From positions 1 through 64,000 of the forward strand of contig NZ_JAQQLF010000015.1 in assembly GCF_028548455.1 (NCBI RefSeq): a stretch of 64,000 nt of DNA, read 5' to 3'. Origin of the DNA: Vogesella aquatica (GTDB lineage: Bacteria; Pseudomonadota; Gammaproteobacteria; Burkholderiales; Chromobacteriaceae). Made by a program: the position numbers and the translations under genes. This document shows, piece after piece, positions 56,892-64,000 of this stretch. The notes beneath the pieces are model-generated. The model was not told the DNA's origin and searched no databases. It worked only from the letters and a program-made list of their open reading frames with translations. How positions within the stretch are numbered: the stretch's first letter is position 1; every line of letters starts with the position of its first letter.

Positions 56892-56942
56892 TGCGGCCAA
56901 CCTTGCTCTCCAACCCCAGCACGGCCACGGTTGGCCGCATCA
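56889..56942 (+). repeat. 14-base inverted repeat of the GTTGGCCGC word over the msrQ start codon
   Basis: Arms at 56889-56902 and 56929-56942 are exact complements (TGATGCGGCCAACC against GGTTGGCCGCATCA) around a 26-base loop. The left arm contains the msrP stop and the msrQ ATG (56891). Folded in mRNA, it would occlude the msrQ start unless ribosomes arrive from msrP. Confidence 0.85.
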
Positions 56943-57517
56943 AGGCGCTGCTGTTCGTGCTGTGCCTGCTGCCGCTGGCCATCAGCCTGTGGCAGGCTCT
57001 TGGCGGCCAGGCGGTGAACCCGGTGGAAACGCTCACCCGCGACAGCGGCAGCTGGGCGCTGAACCTGCTGCTGGCTGGCCTGGCCGTTACCCCGTTGCGC
57101 CGCCTGGGCGCGCCCGGATGGCTGCTGCGCCTGCGCCGCATGCTGGGGCTGTATGCTTTCTTTTACGCCAGCGTGCACTTGCTGATCTACCTGTGGCTGG
57201 ACCAGCTGTTCGACTGGCCCGCCATCGTGCACGACATCATCAAGCGCCCGTTCATTACCGTCGGCATGGCGGCGTTTGCGCTGCTATTGCCGCTGGCCAT
57301 CACCTCGACCGACGGCTGGCTGCGGCGGCTGAAGCGGCGCTGGGGCCAGCTGCACCGGCTGGTCTACCTGCTGGCGGTGCTGGCGGTGATCCACTACCTG
57401 TGGCTGGTCAAACGCGATCTCACCGAGCCGCTGTTGTACGCGGCGGTACTGGGGCTGCTGCTGGGGCTGCGGCTGTGGTGGCGCTTGCGGCCAACCATGG
57501 GGCCGCGGGTACAATAG
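56891..57517 (+). CDS. msrQ: MsrQ heme-binding membrane subunit
   Basis: 208 residues with about six helices. IKALLFVLCLLPLAISLWQAL, LYAFFYASVHLLIYLWLDQ and LHRLVYLLAVLAVIHYLWLVK supply the conserved helices and heme-ligand histidines of MsrQ (YedZ). It passes electrons from the quinone pool or flavin reductase to MsrP. The ATG overlaps the msrP stop (TGATG) and sits inside an inverted repeat. Confidence 0.95.
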   Translation: MRPTLLSNPSTATVGRIKALLFVLCLLPLAISLWQALGGQAVNPVETLTRDSGSWALNLLLAGLAVTPLRRLGAPGWLLRLRRMLGLYAFFYASVHLLIYLWLDQLFDWPAIVHDIIKRPFITVGMAAFALLLPLAITSTDGWLRRLKRRWGQLHRLVYLLAVLAVIHYLWLVKRDLTEPLLYAAVLGLLLGLRLWWRLRPTMGPRVQ

Positions 57518-57548
57518 CGCCCTGTCTTACCCTGCCCTATCGATAGCC

Positions 57549-58028
57549 ATGTCCAAGGAAAAAGCCCCGGTCACCCAGGCGGTGCGCATGCTGCGCGAAC
57601 ACCAGGTGGCCTATACCGAGCATCTGTACAAATACGAAGAAAAAGGCGGCACCCGCGTGTCGGCGCGCGAGCTGGGCGTAGACGAGCACGCGGTGATCAA
57701 GACGCTGATCATGGAGGACGAGCTGCGCAAGCCGCTGGTGGTGCTGATGCACGGTGACCGCGAAGTGGCCACCGGCGTGCTGGCCAAGCAGATCGGCGCC
57801 AAGAAGATCACGCCGTGCGACCCGAAAACCGCCGACAAGCACAGCGGCTACCAGGTAGGTGGCACCAGCCCGTTTGGCACCAAGAGCAAGCTGCCGGTGT
57901 ATATGGAAGCCGGCATTGCCGGGCTGGAACGGATCTACATCAACGGTGGCAAGCGCGGTTTTCTGGTGGGCATGGCACCGGCCGAGCTGCAACGCGTGCT
58001 GCAGCCGGTACTGGTAAAAGCCTGCTGA
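57549..58028 (+). CDS. ybaK: YbaK/EbsC-type aminoacyl-tRNA deacylase
   Basis: 159 residues. VTQAVRMLREHQVAYTEHLYKYEEKGGTRVSARELGVDEHAVIKTLIM and VGGTSPFGTKSKLPVYME with the conserved Lys and GGTSPFG loop fit YbaK, which hydrolyses Cys-tRNA(Pro). It is a single gene; its stop abuts the stop of the convergent pump gene with no gap. Confidence 0.94.
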   Translation: MSKEKAPVTQAVRMLREHQVAYTEHLYKYEEKGGTRVSARELGVDEHAVIKTLIMEDELRKPLVVLMHGDREVATGVLAKQIGAKKITPCDPKTADKHSGYQVGGTSPFGTKSKLPVYMEAGIAGLERIYINGGKRGFLVGMAPAELQRVLQPVLVKAC

Positions 58029-59231
58029 TTACACCGGCCGCAGGATACGGCGGCGATAAGCGCTGCGCAGCACAAAGCCCGCCACCAGGAAGCCCAGCAT
58101 GGTCAGCGCCAGGCTCTGCACGCTACCCCATACCAACGGTGAAATCACCCCGGCCAGCAGCGTGGAAAACATGGTCTGCACAAAGCCCTGCACCGACGAC
58201 ACCGTGCCGCGCAGGTGCGGAAACTGGTCCATCAGCGTCAGTGTCATCGACGGTGCCGACATCGACATCCCAGTGGTGTACAGCGCCAGCGGCAATACTG
58301 CCCACGGCACCGACGGCGTCATCAGGAAAGCCTGCAGCAAGTTGGCCGCCGTGGCGGTAAACATCAGCACATAGCCGATATTGACGATGGTGCGGGTATC
58401 GCGCCGCCCGGCCAGCTTGCCGGACAGAAACGCGCCAAACATGATGCCGGACACGATGGGGCCGAACATCCACAGAAAATCGTTATGCCCCAAGCCCAGG
58501 TGCTGCATGACGAACACCGGTGCCGACGGGATGTACACGAAAAAGCCGGCAAAATTGCACGACACCGCCAGCGCCAGCAGCTGGAACTCGCGCTTGCGGC
58601 CAACCTCCAGATAATTGGCCAGCAGCTGTCGCCACGCAAATGGCGTACGCGCCGCCACCGGGTGCGTTTCCGGCAGGGCACGCCAGCACAAGGCAAAGAT
58701 CACCACCCCCAGCAGGGCCAGGAACACAAAGATGGCACGCCAGCCCAGGGCCCCGAACAGCATGCCGCCGATCAGCGGTGCGATGGCCGGCGACAAGGAA
58801 AACAGCATGGTGACCTGCGACATCATGCGCTGCGCATCGTGGCCGTGGAAGGTATCGCGGATGATCGCCCGCCCTACTACCAGCCCGGCACCGCCACACA
58901 GGCCCTGCAGGCCACGGAACAACAGCAAGATACCCAGGTTGGGGGCCAGCGCGCAGCCTACCGAGGCCACGGCGAACACCAGCGTGGACGCCATAATCAC
59001 CGCACGGCGGCCGACCGAGTCGGAAATGGCACCGTGCCACAGCATCATCACGGCATAGCAAAACAGGTAGATCGACAGGGTTTGCTGCATTTCGATGGGT
59101 GATGCCCCCAGCGAAGCCCCCATTTCGTGCATGGCCGGCAAAAAGGTATCGATGGAGAACGGCCCCAGCGATGCCAAAGCGGCCAGCATCAGCGCCAGCA
59201 CGCCAAAACGGCGGTTAGATGAATCAGACAT
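58029..59231 (-). CDS. Bcr/CflA-family drug:proton antiporter
   Basis: 400 residues, 12 helices. FGVLALMLAALASLGPFSIDTFLPAMHEMGASLGAS opens the Bcr/CflA family; HGAISDSVGRRAVI is MFS motif A; GLQGLCGGAGLVVGRAIIRD is motif C-like. It exports drugs or small metabolites. The start at 59231 is the preferred methionine; a GTG at 59279 is in frame. It is divergent from the ArsC-like gene. Confidence 0.92.
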   Translation of the reverse strand: MSDSSNRRFGVLALMLAALASLGPFSIDTFLPAMHEMGASLGASPIEMQQTLSIYLFCYAVMMLWHGAISDSVGRRAVIMASTLVFAVASVGCALAPNLGILLLFRGLQGLCGGAGLVVGRAIIRDTFHGHDAQRMMSQVTMLFSLSPAIAPLIGGMLFGALGWRAIFVFLALLGVVIFALCWRALPETHPVAARTPFAWRQLLANYLEVGRKREFQLLALAVSCNFAGFFVYIPSAPVFVMQHLGLGHNDFLWMFGPIVSGIMFGAFLSGKLAGRRDTRTIVNIGYVLMFTATAANLLQAFLMTPSVPWAVLPLALYTTGMSMSAPSMTLTLMDQFPHLRGTVSSVQGFVQTMFSTLLAGVISPLVWGSVQSLALTMLGFLVAGFVLRSAYRRRILRPV

Positions 59232-59302
59232 GTAAAAAAAGACTTTCTTGCCCAGAAAACTGCGATATAAAAGTGACACTCTCGCAGCACATGGAAAGCA
59301 TC

Positions 59303-59647
59303 ATGATTCGTTACTACCACAACCCGCGCTGCTCGAAATCCCGCGAAGGCTTGCAACTGCTGCAACAGCACGGCGCCCAGCTGGAGGTGATCGAGTACCT
59401 GAAAACCCCGCCATCGGCCGACGAGCTGGCCGCCATCATCGCCATGCTGGGGGGGGACCCGCGCAGCATGATGCGCAAGAAGGAAGAAGAATACGCCGCC
59501 CTGCACCTGGACGACGTGACACTGGAAAACAAGCACCTGATCCAGGCCATGCTGGCCCACCCCAAGCTGATCGAGCGCCCACTGGCGGTGAGCAACGGCA
59601 AAGCCGCTATCGGGCGGCCACCAGAAAACCTGCTGGCACTATTATAG
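59303..59647 (+). CDS. ArsC-family (Spx-like) reductase
   Basis: 114 residues. MIRYYHNPRCSKSREGLQLLQQHG has the ArsC Cys (NPRCSKSR); QLEVIEYLKTPPSADELAAII and LIQAMLAHPKLIERPLAV with the substrate Arg follow. Such proteins reduce arsenate with glutaredoxin, but without an ars cluster a general role is as likely. GGAAAG is 6 bases before the ATG at 59303; an ATG at 59291 is in frame. Confidence 0.92.
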   Translation: MIRYYHNPRCSKSREGLQLLQQHGAQLEVIEYLKTPPSADELAAIIAMLGGDPRSMMRKKEEEYAALHLDDVTLENKHLIQAMLAHPKLIERPLAVSNGKAAIGRPPENLLALL

Positions 59648-59749
59648 TGTAAAGGGCGGCCAGGCCTGCCGCCTGCACCAGCCCATGGGCATACCTGCAG
59701 CCACCACCGGTGACAGCAACCAGAAAAACTATTGCAGTTCAAGCAGATA

Positions 59750-59779
59750 GAACAATCCCCGGCAAGCCGGGGATTGTTC
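59750..59779. terminator. Hairpin between the ArsC-like gene and ponA
   Basis: A perfect 14-base stem (59750-59763, 59766-59779) with a 2-base loop and no T-tract, between convergent genes. It probably stops or stabilises transcripts from both sides. Confidence 0.65.
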
Positions 59780-59809
59780 TATCCAGCAGATCAGTGTGTT
59801 TACCGCCTT

Positions 59810-62188
59810 TTAGAACAGCTGGTCTTTCACGTTCTCCACTGCATCTTGCACAGGTGCCGCCGGCTCCTCGGCACCGGCACCGGATGCGTCACTATCTTCA
59901 CTACGGTCAGCACCCGGTACCGAACCACGGTTATTGATACGCAGCTCAGGGTTGGTACGCTGGAATTCTTCCAGGTAATACTCATCATTGCCGCGCAAAC
60001 CGGCCCCCGGTTTCACCACCACGCCGGCAGGCGGCGGCAGCTCGACATCCGGCACACCTTTCAGCGCATTGCTCATGTAATTGACCCAGATCGGCAAGGC
60101 GGCGGTGCCACCATAACCGTAACGCCCCAGGCTACGCGGCTGGTCAAAACCTACCCAGGTCACTGCCACCAGATTCGGATTGAAACCGGCAAACCACGCA
60201 TCACGGAAATCGTTGGTCGTGCCGGTCTTGCCCGCGATATCGTTGCGACCCAGCGCCATGGCACGGTTGGCCGTACCGTAACGCACTACATCGCGCATCA
60301 TGTTGCTGATAATGAATGCATTGCGCGGGTCGATGGCCTGCGGGGCATTCTGCCCGGCGATAGCGGGCAGTGTGCGCGCCAGCACACGGCCACCTGCGTC
60401 TTCGATACGGTCGATGAAGTAGGCGCGGGTGCGGAAGCCACCGTTGGCAAACACCGAGTAGCCTTCGGCAATTTGCATGGGCGTGGCGGTACCTGCCCCC
60501 AGCGCCATGGTGAGATAGGCCGGGATATTCTTGCCGTCAAAACCGAAATGCTGCACGTACTGCTGGCCAAAATCGGTACCGATGGACATCAGGATACGGA
60601 TAGACACCAGGTTCTTGGACAAGGCCAGCGCCCGGCGCATGGTAATCATGCCCGCATAGCGGCCATCATCGTTTTTCGGGTCCCAGCTCTGGCCGCCTAT
60701 GGTTTGCGGGTCTACCGTGATCGGCGCATCGTTGATCATGGTGGAAGGTGTAAAGCCCCGGTCCAGCGCAGCGGAGTAAATAAACGGTTTAAAGGTGGAG
60801 CCCGGCTGACGGATAGCCTGGGTCACGTGGTTGAACGGGCTGCGGTTAAAATCAAAACCGCCCACCAGCGAACGGATGGCGCCAGTACGCGGGTCCATCG
60901 AGACAAAGCCGCCTTCTACCTCGGGCATCTGGGTAATCTGCCAGCCACCCTTGGCATCCTGCACCACCCGCACATGGGCACCGGGGCGCAGGCGCTGTGC
61001 CGGTGTAACGCGCTCGGAGAGCGCAGAGCGGGCAAAGCTCAGGCCACTACCGGTGATGTCTACTTTTTTGCCGCCGCGCAGGTACACGCGTACGCGCGAC
61101 GGGCTCGCAGCCAGCACGATGGCCGGCTGCATATTGCCGCTGTCGCGAATGGCAGCCAGCGACTCGTCCAGCGCCTCTTCCAGCTCATCCGGTGCAATGG
61201 CAGACAGGTCGGTAAACGCTTCCGGGCCACGATAAGCCTGGCGGCGGTCATAGTCTATCAGGCCGGCACGCAGCGAATCGAATGCCCACTGCTGATGCTT
61301 GCTGTCCAGCGTGGTGTACACGCGATAGCCCTCGGTATACGCCGCCTCTTTGTAGCGGCCATACATGGCCTGGCGCACCATTTCGGCCATGTACTGCGCA
61401 GGTAGACTGGCCTCCAGCGTGGGCTTGGCCAATACCGTGGGCTCGGCCTTGGCCTGCTCGTATTCGTCACCATTGATAAAGCGCAGCTCGTGCATGCGGC
61501 GCAACACATACAGCTGGCGCAAGCGCGCACGTTCCGGATTAACAACAGGGTTGTAGCTGGAAGGGGCTTTGGGCAAACCCGCCAGCATGGCCATTTCGGC
61601 CACGCTCAGATTGGCCAAAGGCTTGCCATAATAGGCTTGCGCGGCCGCAGAAAAGCCGTAAGCACGCTGTCCGAGGTAGATTTGATTGATATACAGTTCT
61701 AAGATCTGGTCTTTCGATAAAGTATGCTCAATCTTGAACGCCAGCAGCGCTTCATTGAATTTTCGCGTGAACGTGCGCTCGCTGGATAAGAAGAAATTTT
61801 TTGCCACTTGCATAGTAATGGTGCTTGCACCAGAGTGCGCGCGACCGGATACTATATTGCCAACTGCAGCACGCAACACGCCCAGATAATCAATACCGCC
61901 ATGCTGGTAAAAGCGTTCGTCTTCTGCGGCCAACAGTGCCTGTTTCATATGCTGCGGCACATCCTGGATGCGGGTAAAAGAGCGGCGCTCTTCACCGAAT
62001 TCGCCAATCAGGACATTATCGGCAGAATAGACACGCAGTGGCATCTTGGGACGATAGTCGGTCAGTACATCCAGGCTGGGCAAGCGTGGATAGGTAATCA
62101 CCACGGCAATCAGCATCAGGCCCGCTACAATAACGGCCAAGCCGGCAAGCAGGCCTGCGGTAACGGTAAAAAAGCGCTGGAGCATCAT
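59810..62188 (-). CDS. ponA: Penicillin-binding protein 1A (class A)
   Basis: 792 residues. A membrane anchor (LLAGLAVIVAGLMLIAVVI) is followed by GT51 (AAEDERFYQHGGIDYLGVLR, SGASTITMQVAKNFF, NQIYLGQRAYGFSAAAQAYYGK), an OB-like insert and a transpeptidase domain with PGSTFKPF (SxxK), LSKNLVS (SxN) and AGKTGTTNDFRDAW (KTG). A bifunctional peptidoglycan synthase. It is divergent from pilM, an arrangement conserved in many proteobacteria. Confidence 0.97.
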   Translation of the reverse strand: MMLQRFFTVTAGLLAGLAVIVAGLMLIAVVITYPRLPSLDVLTDYRPKMPLRVYSADNVLIGEFGEERRSFTRIQDVPQHMKQALLAAEDERFYQHGGIDYLGVLRAAVGNIVSGRAHSGASTITMQVAKNFFLSSERTFTRKFNEALLAFKIEHTLSKDQILELYINQIYLGQRAYGFSAAAQAYYGKPLANLSVAEMAMLAGLPKAPSSYNPVVNPERARLRQLYVLRRMHELRFINGDEYEQAKAEPTVLAKPTLEASLPAQYMAEMVRQAMYGRYKEAAYTEGYRVYTTLDSKHQQWAFDSLRAGLIDYDRRQAYRGPEAFTDLSAIAPDELEEALDESLAAIRDSGNMQPAIVLAASPSRVRVYLRGGKKVDITGSGLSFARSALSERVTPAQRLRPGAHVRVVQDAKGGWQITQMPEVEGGFVSMDPRTGAIRSLVGGFDFNRSPFNHVTQAIRQPGSTFKPFIYSAALDRGFTPSTMINDAPITVDPQTIGGQSWDPKNDDGRYAGMITMRRALALSKNLVSIRILMSIGTDFGQQYVQHFGFDGKNIPAYLTMALGAGTATPMQIAEGYSVFANGGFRTRAYFIDRIEDAGGRVLARTLPAIAGQNAPQAIDPRNAFIISNMMRDVVRYGTANRAMALGRNDIAGKTGTTNDFRDAWFAGFNPNLVAVTWVGFDQPRSLGRYGYGGTAALPIWVNYMSNALKGVPDVELPPPAGVVVKPGAGLRGNDEYYLEEFQRTNPELRINNRGSVPGADRSEDSDASGAGAEEPAAPVQDAVENVKDQLF

Positions 62189-62319
62189 TGTTCTAGCCTA
62201 TAAAAGTGATGGCGCATTATAACCGCAAGGTGGCGCCTTAAGACGAATAGCAAACGTACACCCCGGTGTGCACTGCAACAAGGAGGTTGGTGACCAGCCG
62301 ATTACGGCGGCACCTGATA

Positions 62320-63444
62320 ATGATGCCTGGAGAAAAAAGTCGTTTCGATAGAAACCGCCTTCAACAGCTATTCAGCAGTTGGCTCCCCTCATCACGCCAA
62401 TCCATGCTTGGCCTGGACATCAGCTCCACCTCCATCAAAATGGTAGAACTCAGCCGCAGCGGACGCACCCCGCAGCTGGAACGCTACGTGGTGGAACCGC
62501 TGGCCAAAGACCTGATTACCGACGGCAACATCAATAATATGGACGAGGTAGCCGATGCTATCCGTCGCGCCTGGCACCGCCTGGGCTCCCCGACACGCCG
62601 CGCAGCCATTGCCCTGCCTACGTCCATGGCCATCTACAAGAAAATCCTGGTACCCGCCGCCGCGCTGGGGGACGACCTGGAAATGCAGGTAGAAAATGAA
62701 GCCAACCAGTACATCCCTTTCCCGCTGGATGAAGTCAATCTGGACTATCAGGTGCTGGGGCCATCCAGCAATAGTGCAGACGACCTGGACGTCATGATTT
62801 GCGCTTCCCGCAAAGAGAAAGTGGAAGAACGCGTGGCGGTAGCCGAGATGGCCGGCCTGAAGGTAGAAATTGTCGATATCGACGCCTTTGCCATGATGAC
62901 CGCCTTCGAGCAGATTCAGCAGCAGCTGCCTGATCAAGGCATGAACCAGACCTTTGCCCTGTTCGATATCGGCGCCAGCAAAATACACTGCTCGGTCATC
63001 CGTAACGGCCAGCAGCTTTACTACCGCGAACAGGTGTTTGGTGGCGTACAGCTGACACGCGATATCCAGCGCCGCTATGGCTATACCTACGAAGAAGCCG
63101 AAGCCGGCAAACGCAGCATGTCGCTGCCAGACGGCTACGAGGCCGAGCTGCTTTACCCATTTGTGGATTCGCTCGCGCAGGAAATCCAGCGTGCCTTGCA
63201 GTTTTTCTACACCACGGTAAGCGTGTCGCAATATCTGCGCGTGGACTACATCCTGCTAGCCGGTGGCTGCAGCATGCTGTCCGGCCTGGATGACGCCATT
63301 CTGAACCGTACACAGATCAGCACCATGATTGCCAACCCGTTTACCACCATGACACAGGCACCGGGCATACAGCTGAAGGCGTTACTACTAGACGCGCCAT
63401 CGCTGCTGGTATCATGCGGCTTGGCCCTGCGGAGATTTGACTAG
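62320..63444 (+). CDS. pilM: Type IV pilus assembly protein PilM
   Basis: About 374 residues of actin-like fold. SMLGLDISSTSIKMVELSRSGRTPQLERY is the PilM opening, followed by ATPase-type motifs FALFDIGASKIHCSVI and ILLAGGCSMLSGL. It is a cytoplasmic ring protein that binds the PilN N-terminus. The start is uncertain: ATGs at 62320 and 62323 have no good ribosome site, while AGGAGG (62281-62286) lies only 3 bases before an in-frame GTG at 62290. Confidence 0.95.
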   Translation: MMPGEKSRFDRNRLQQLFSSWLPSSRQSMLGLDISSTSIKMVELSRSGRTPQLERYVVEPLAKDLITDGNINNMDEVADAIRRAWHRLGSPTRRAAIALPTSMAIYKKILVPAAALGDDLEMQVENEANQYIPFPLDEVNLDYQVLGPSSNSADDLDVMICASRKEKVEERVAVAEMAGLKVEIVDIDAFAMMTAFEQIQQQLPDQGMNQTFALFDIGASKIHCSVIRNGQQLYYREQVFGGVQLTRDIQRRYGYTYEEAEAGKRSMSLPDGYEAELLYPFVDSLAQEIQRALQFFYTTVSVSQYLRVDYILLAGGCSMLSGLDDAILNRTQISTMIANPFTTMTQAPGIQLKALLLDAPSLLVSCGLALRRFD

Positions 63445-64000
63445 ATGATCCGCATTAACCTGCTGCCGCATCGCGAACAGAAAAAGGCTGCCCACCGCAA
63501 ACGCTTCCAGACTCTGCTACTGGGCAGCATCTTGCTCGCCTTGGGCGTGACTTACCTGTGCCACATGGCGCTGGAAGACCAGAAAGCCAGCCAGCTGGCG
63601 CGTAACCAGCGCCTGGAAACAGAAATCAACAAAATCAACAGCAAACTCAGCAATATCGAGTCGCTACGCCAGAAGAAAGCCGTTTTGCTATCGCGTAAGC
63701 AGCTGGTAGAAAAACTGCAGTTTGACCGAACCCAAGCGGTATACATTTTTGACGAACTCATCCGCCTCGTACCGGAAGGGGTGTACCTGAAAGACTTCCG
63801 CCAGACAGGCAGTAGCATTGCACTCAGTGGCTACTCTCTGTCCAGCGCGCGCGTATCGGCTTTCATGCGTAACCTGGCCGAGTCCGGTACCTTTGCCGAA
63901 CCAGTGCTGATCGAGGTCAGTGCGGCCAACGTGGACAAGATACGCGCCAACCAGTTCAGCCTGAGCGTGGCGCTAAGAGCCCAGCACGCACCCAGCACCG
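63445..64000 (+). CDS. pilN: Type IV pilus assembly protein PilN (partial)
   Basis: The first 185 residues, running off the right edge. MIRINLLPHREQKK carries the INLLP motif bound by PilM; a helix (LLLGSILLALGVTYLCHMA) then spans the inner membrane, followed by a coiled coil and the start of a periplasmic domain. The ATG directly abuts the pilM stop (TAGATG). PilO, PilP and PilQ are expected next. Confidence 0.95.
   Translation, partial: MIRINLLPHREQKKAAHRKRFQTLLLGSILLALGVTYLCHMALEDQKASQLARNQRLETEINKINSKLSNIESLRQKKAVLLSRKQLVEKLQFDRTQAVYIFDELIRLVPEGVYLKDFRQTGSSIALSGYSLSSARVSAFMRNLAESGTFAEPVLIEVSAANVDKIRANQFSLSVALRAQHAPST

Noticed and set aside
59291-59302. ATG at 59291 as the ArsC-like start
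   Set aside because: It adds four residues not typical of the family and lacks a ribosome site, whereas GGAAAG precedes the ATG at 59303.

Overview
The window looks like a housekeeping stretch of a G+C-rich betaproteobacterial chromosome. The order Neisseriales is likely, in the Chromobacterium/Vogesella/Aquitalea neighbourhood. This rests on protein resemblance and on syntenic groups (metX-metW, rplU-rpmA-obg, ponA facing pilM-pilN, cydA-cydB-cydX). No mobile element, prophage or CRISPR array is visible. Both ends cut genes: cysW on the left, pilN on the right.

Layout. 1-3.1 kb: sulfate uptake operon on the minus strand (sbp, a small unexplained hydrolase-like gene, cysT, cysW). 3.1-8.5 kb: cytochrome bd oxidase operon (cydP-cydA-cydB-cydX-ybgE) facing a sigma-54 activator gene, with a textbook -24/-12 promoter between them. 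8.5-12.3 kb: eptA facing a PlcP-like metallophosphoesterase and a glycosyltransferase, with Pho-box-like repeats in the shared upstream region. 12.2-17.9 kb: RNase T2, PlpD-type patatin and a solute-binding protein, then a DUF1523 gene, a cold-shock gene and xthA. 18-32 kb: transporters and small enzymes, an esterase relic, prlC, gamma-carbonic anhydrase, a chemoreceptor, tpx, hisC, and a symporter. 32-38 kb: M48 protease and an mksF-mksE-mksB condensin operon. 38-41.4 kb: obg, rpmA and rplU facing ispB, then tRNA-Arg(CCT). 41-52 kb: DUF3025, BrkB-like, wrbA, and the pbpC/alpha-2-macroglobulin pair. 52-59.7 kb: ampG, metX-metW, msrP-msrQ, ybaK, a Bcr/CflA pump and an ArsC-like gene. 59.8-64 kb: ponA facing pilM-pilN.

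Three observations stand out. (1) The 9-mer GTTGGCCGC, or its complement, occurs more than 60 times, roughly once per kilobase on both strands, inside and between genes. It often forces the otherwise uncommon Leu codon TTG. Spacing and behaviour resemble a DNA uptake sequence, but the word is unlike the Neisseria DUS. (2) Pho-box-like repeats precede a PlcP/glycosyltransferase pair, suggesting membrane-lipid remodelling under phosphate starvation. (3) The cyd operon appears to be sigma-54-dependent, under a PAS-domain activator with a conserved-looking Cys/His cluster. All functional statements come from reading the sequence and remembered family features; no database search was run.
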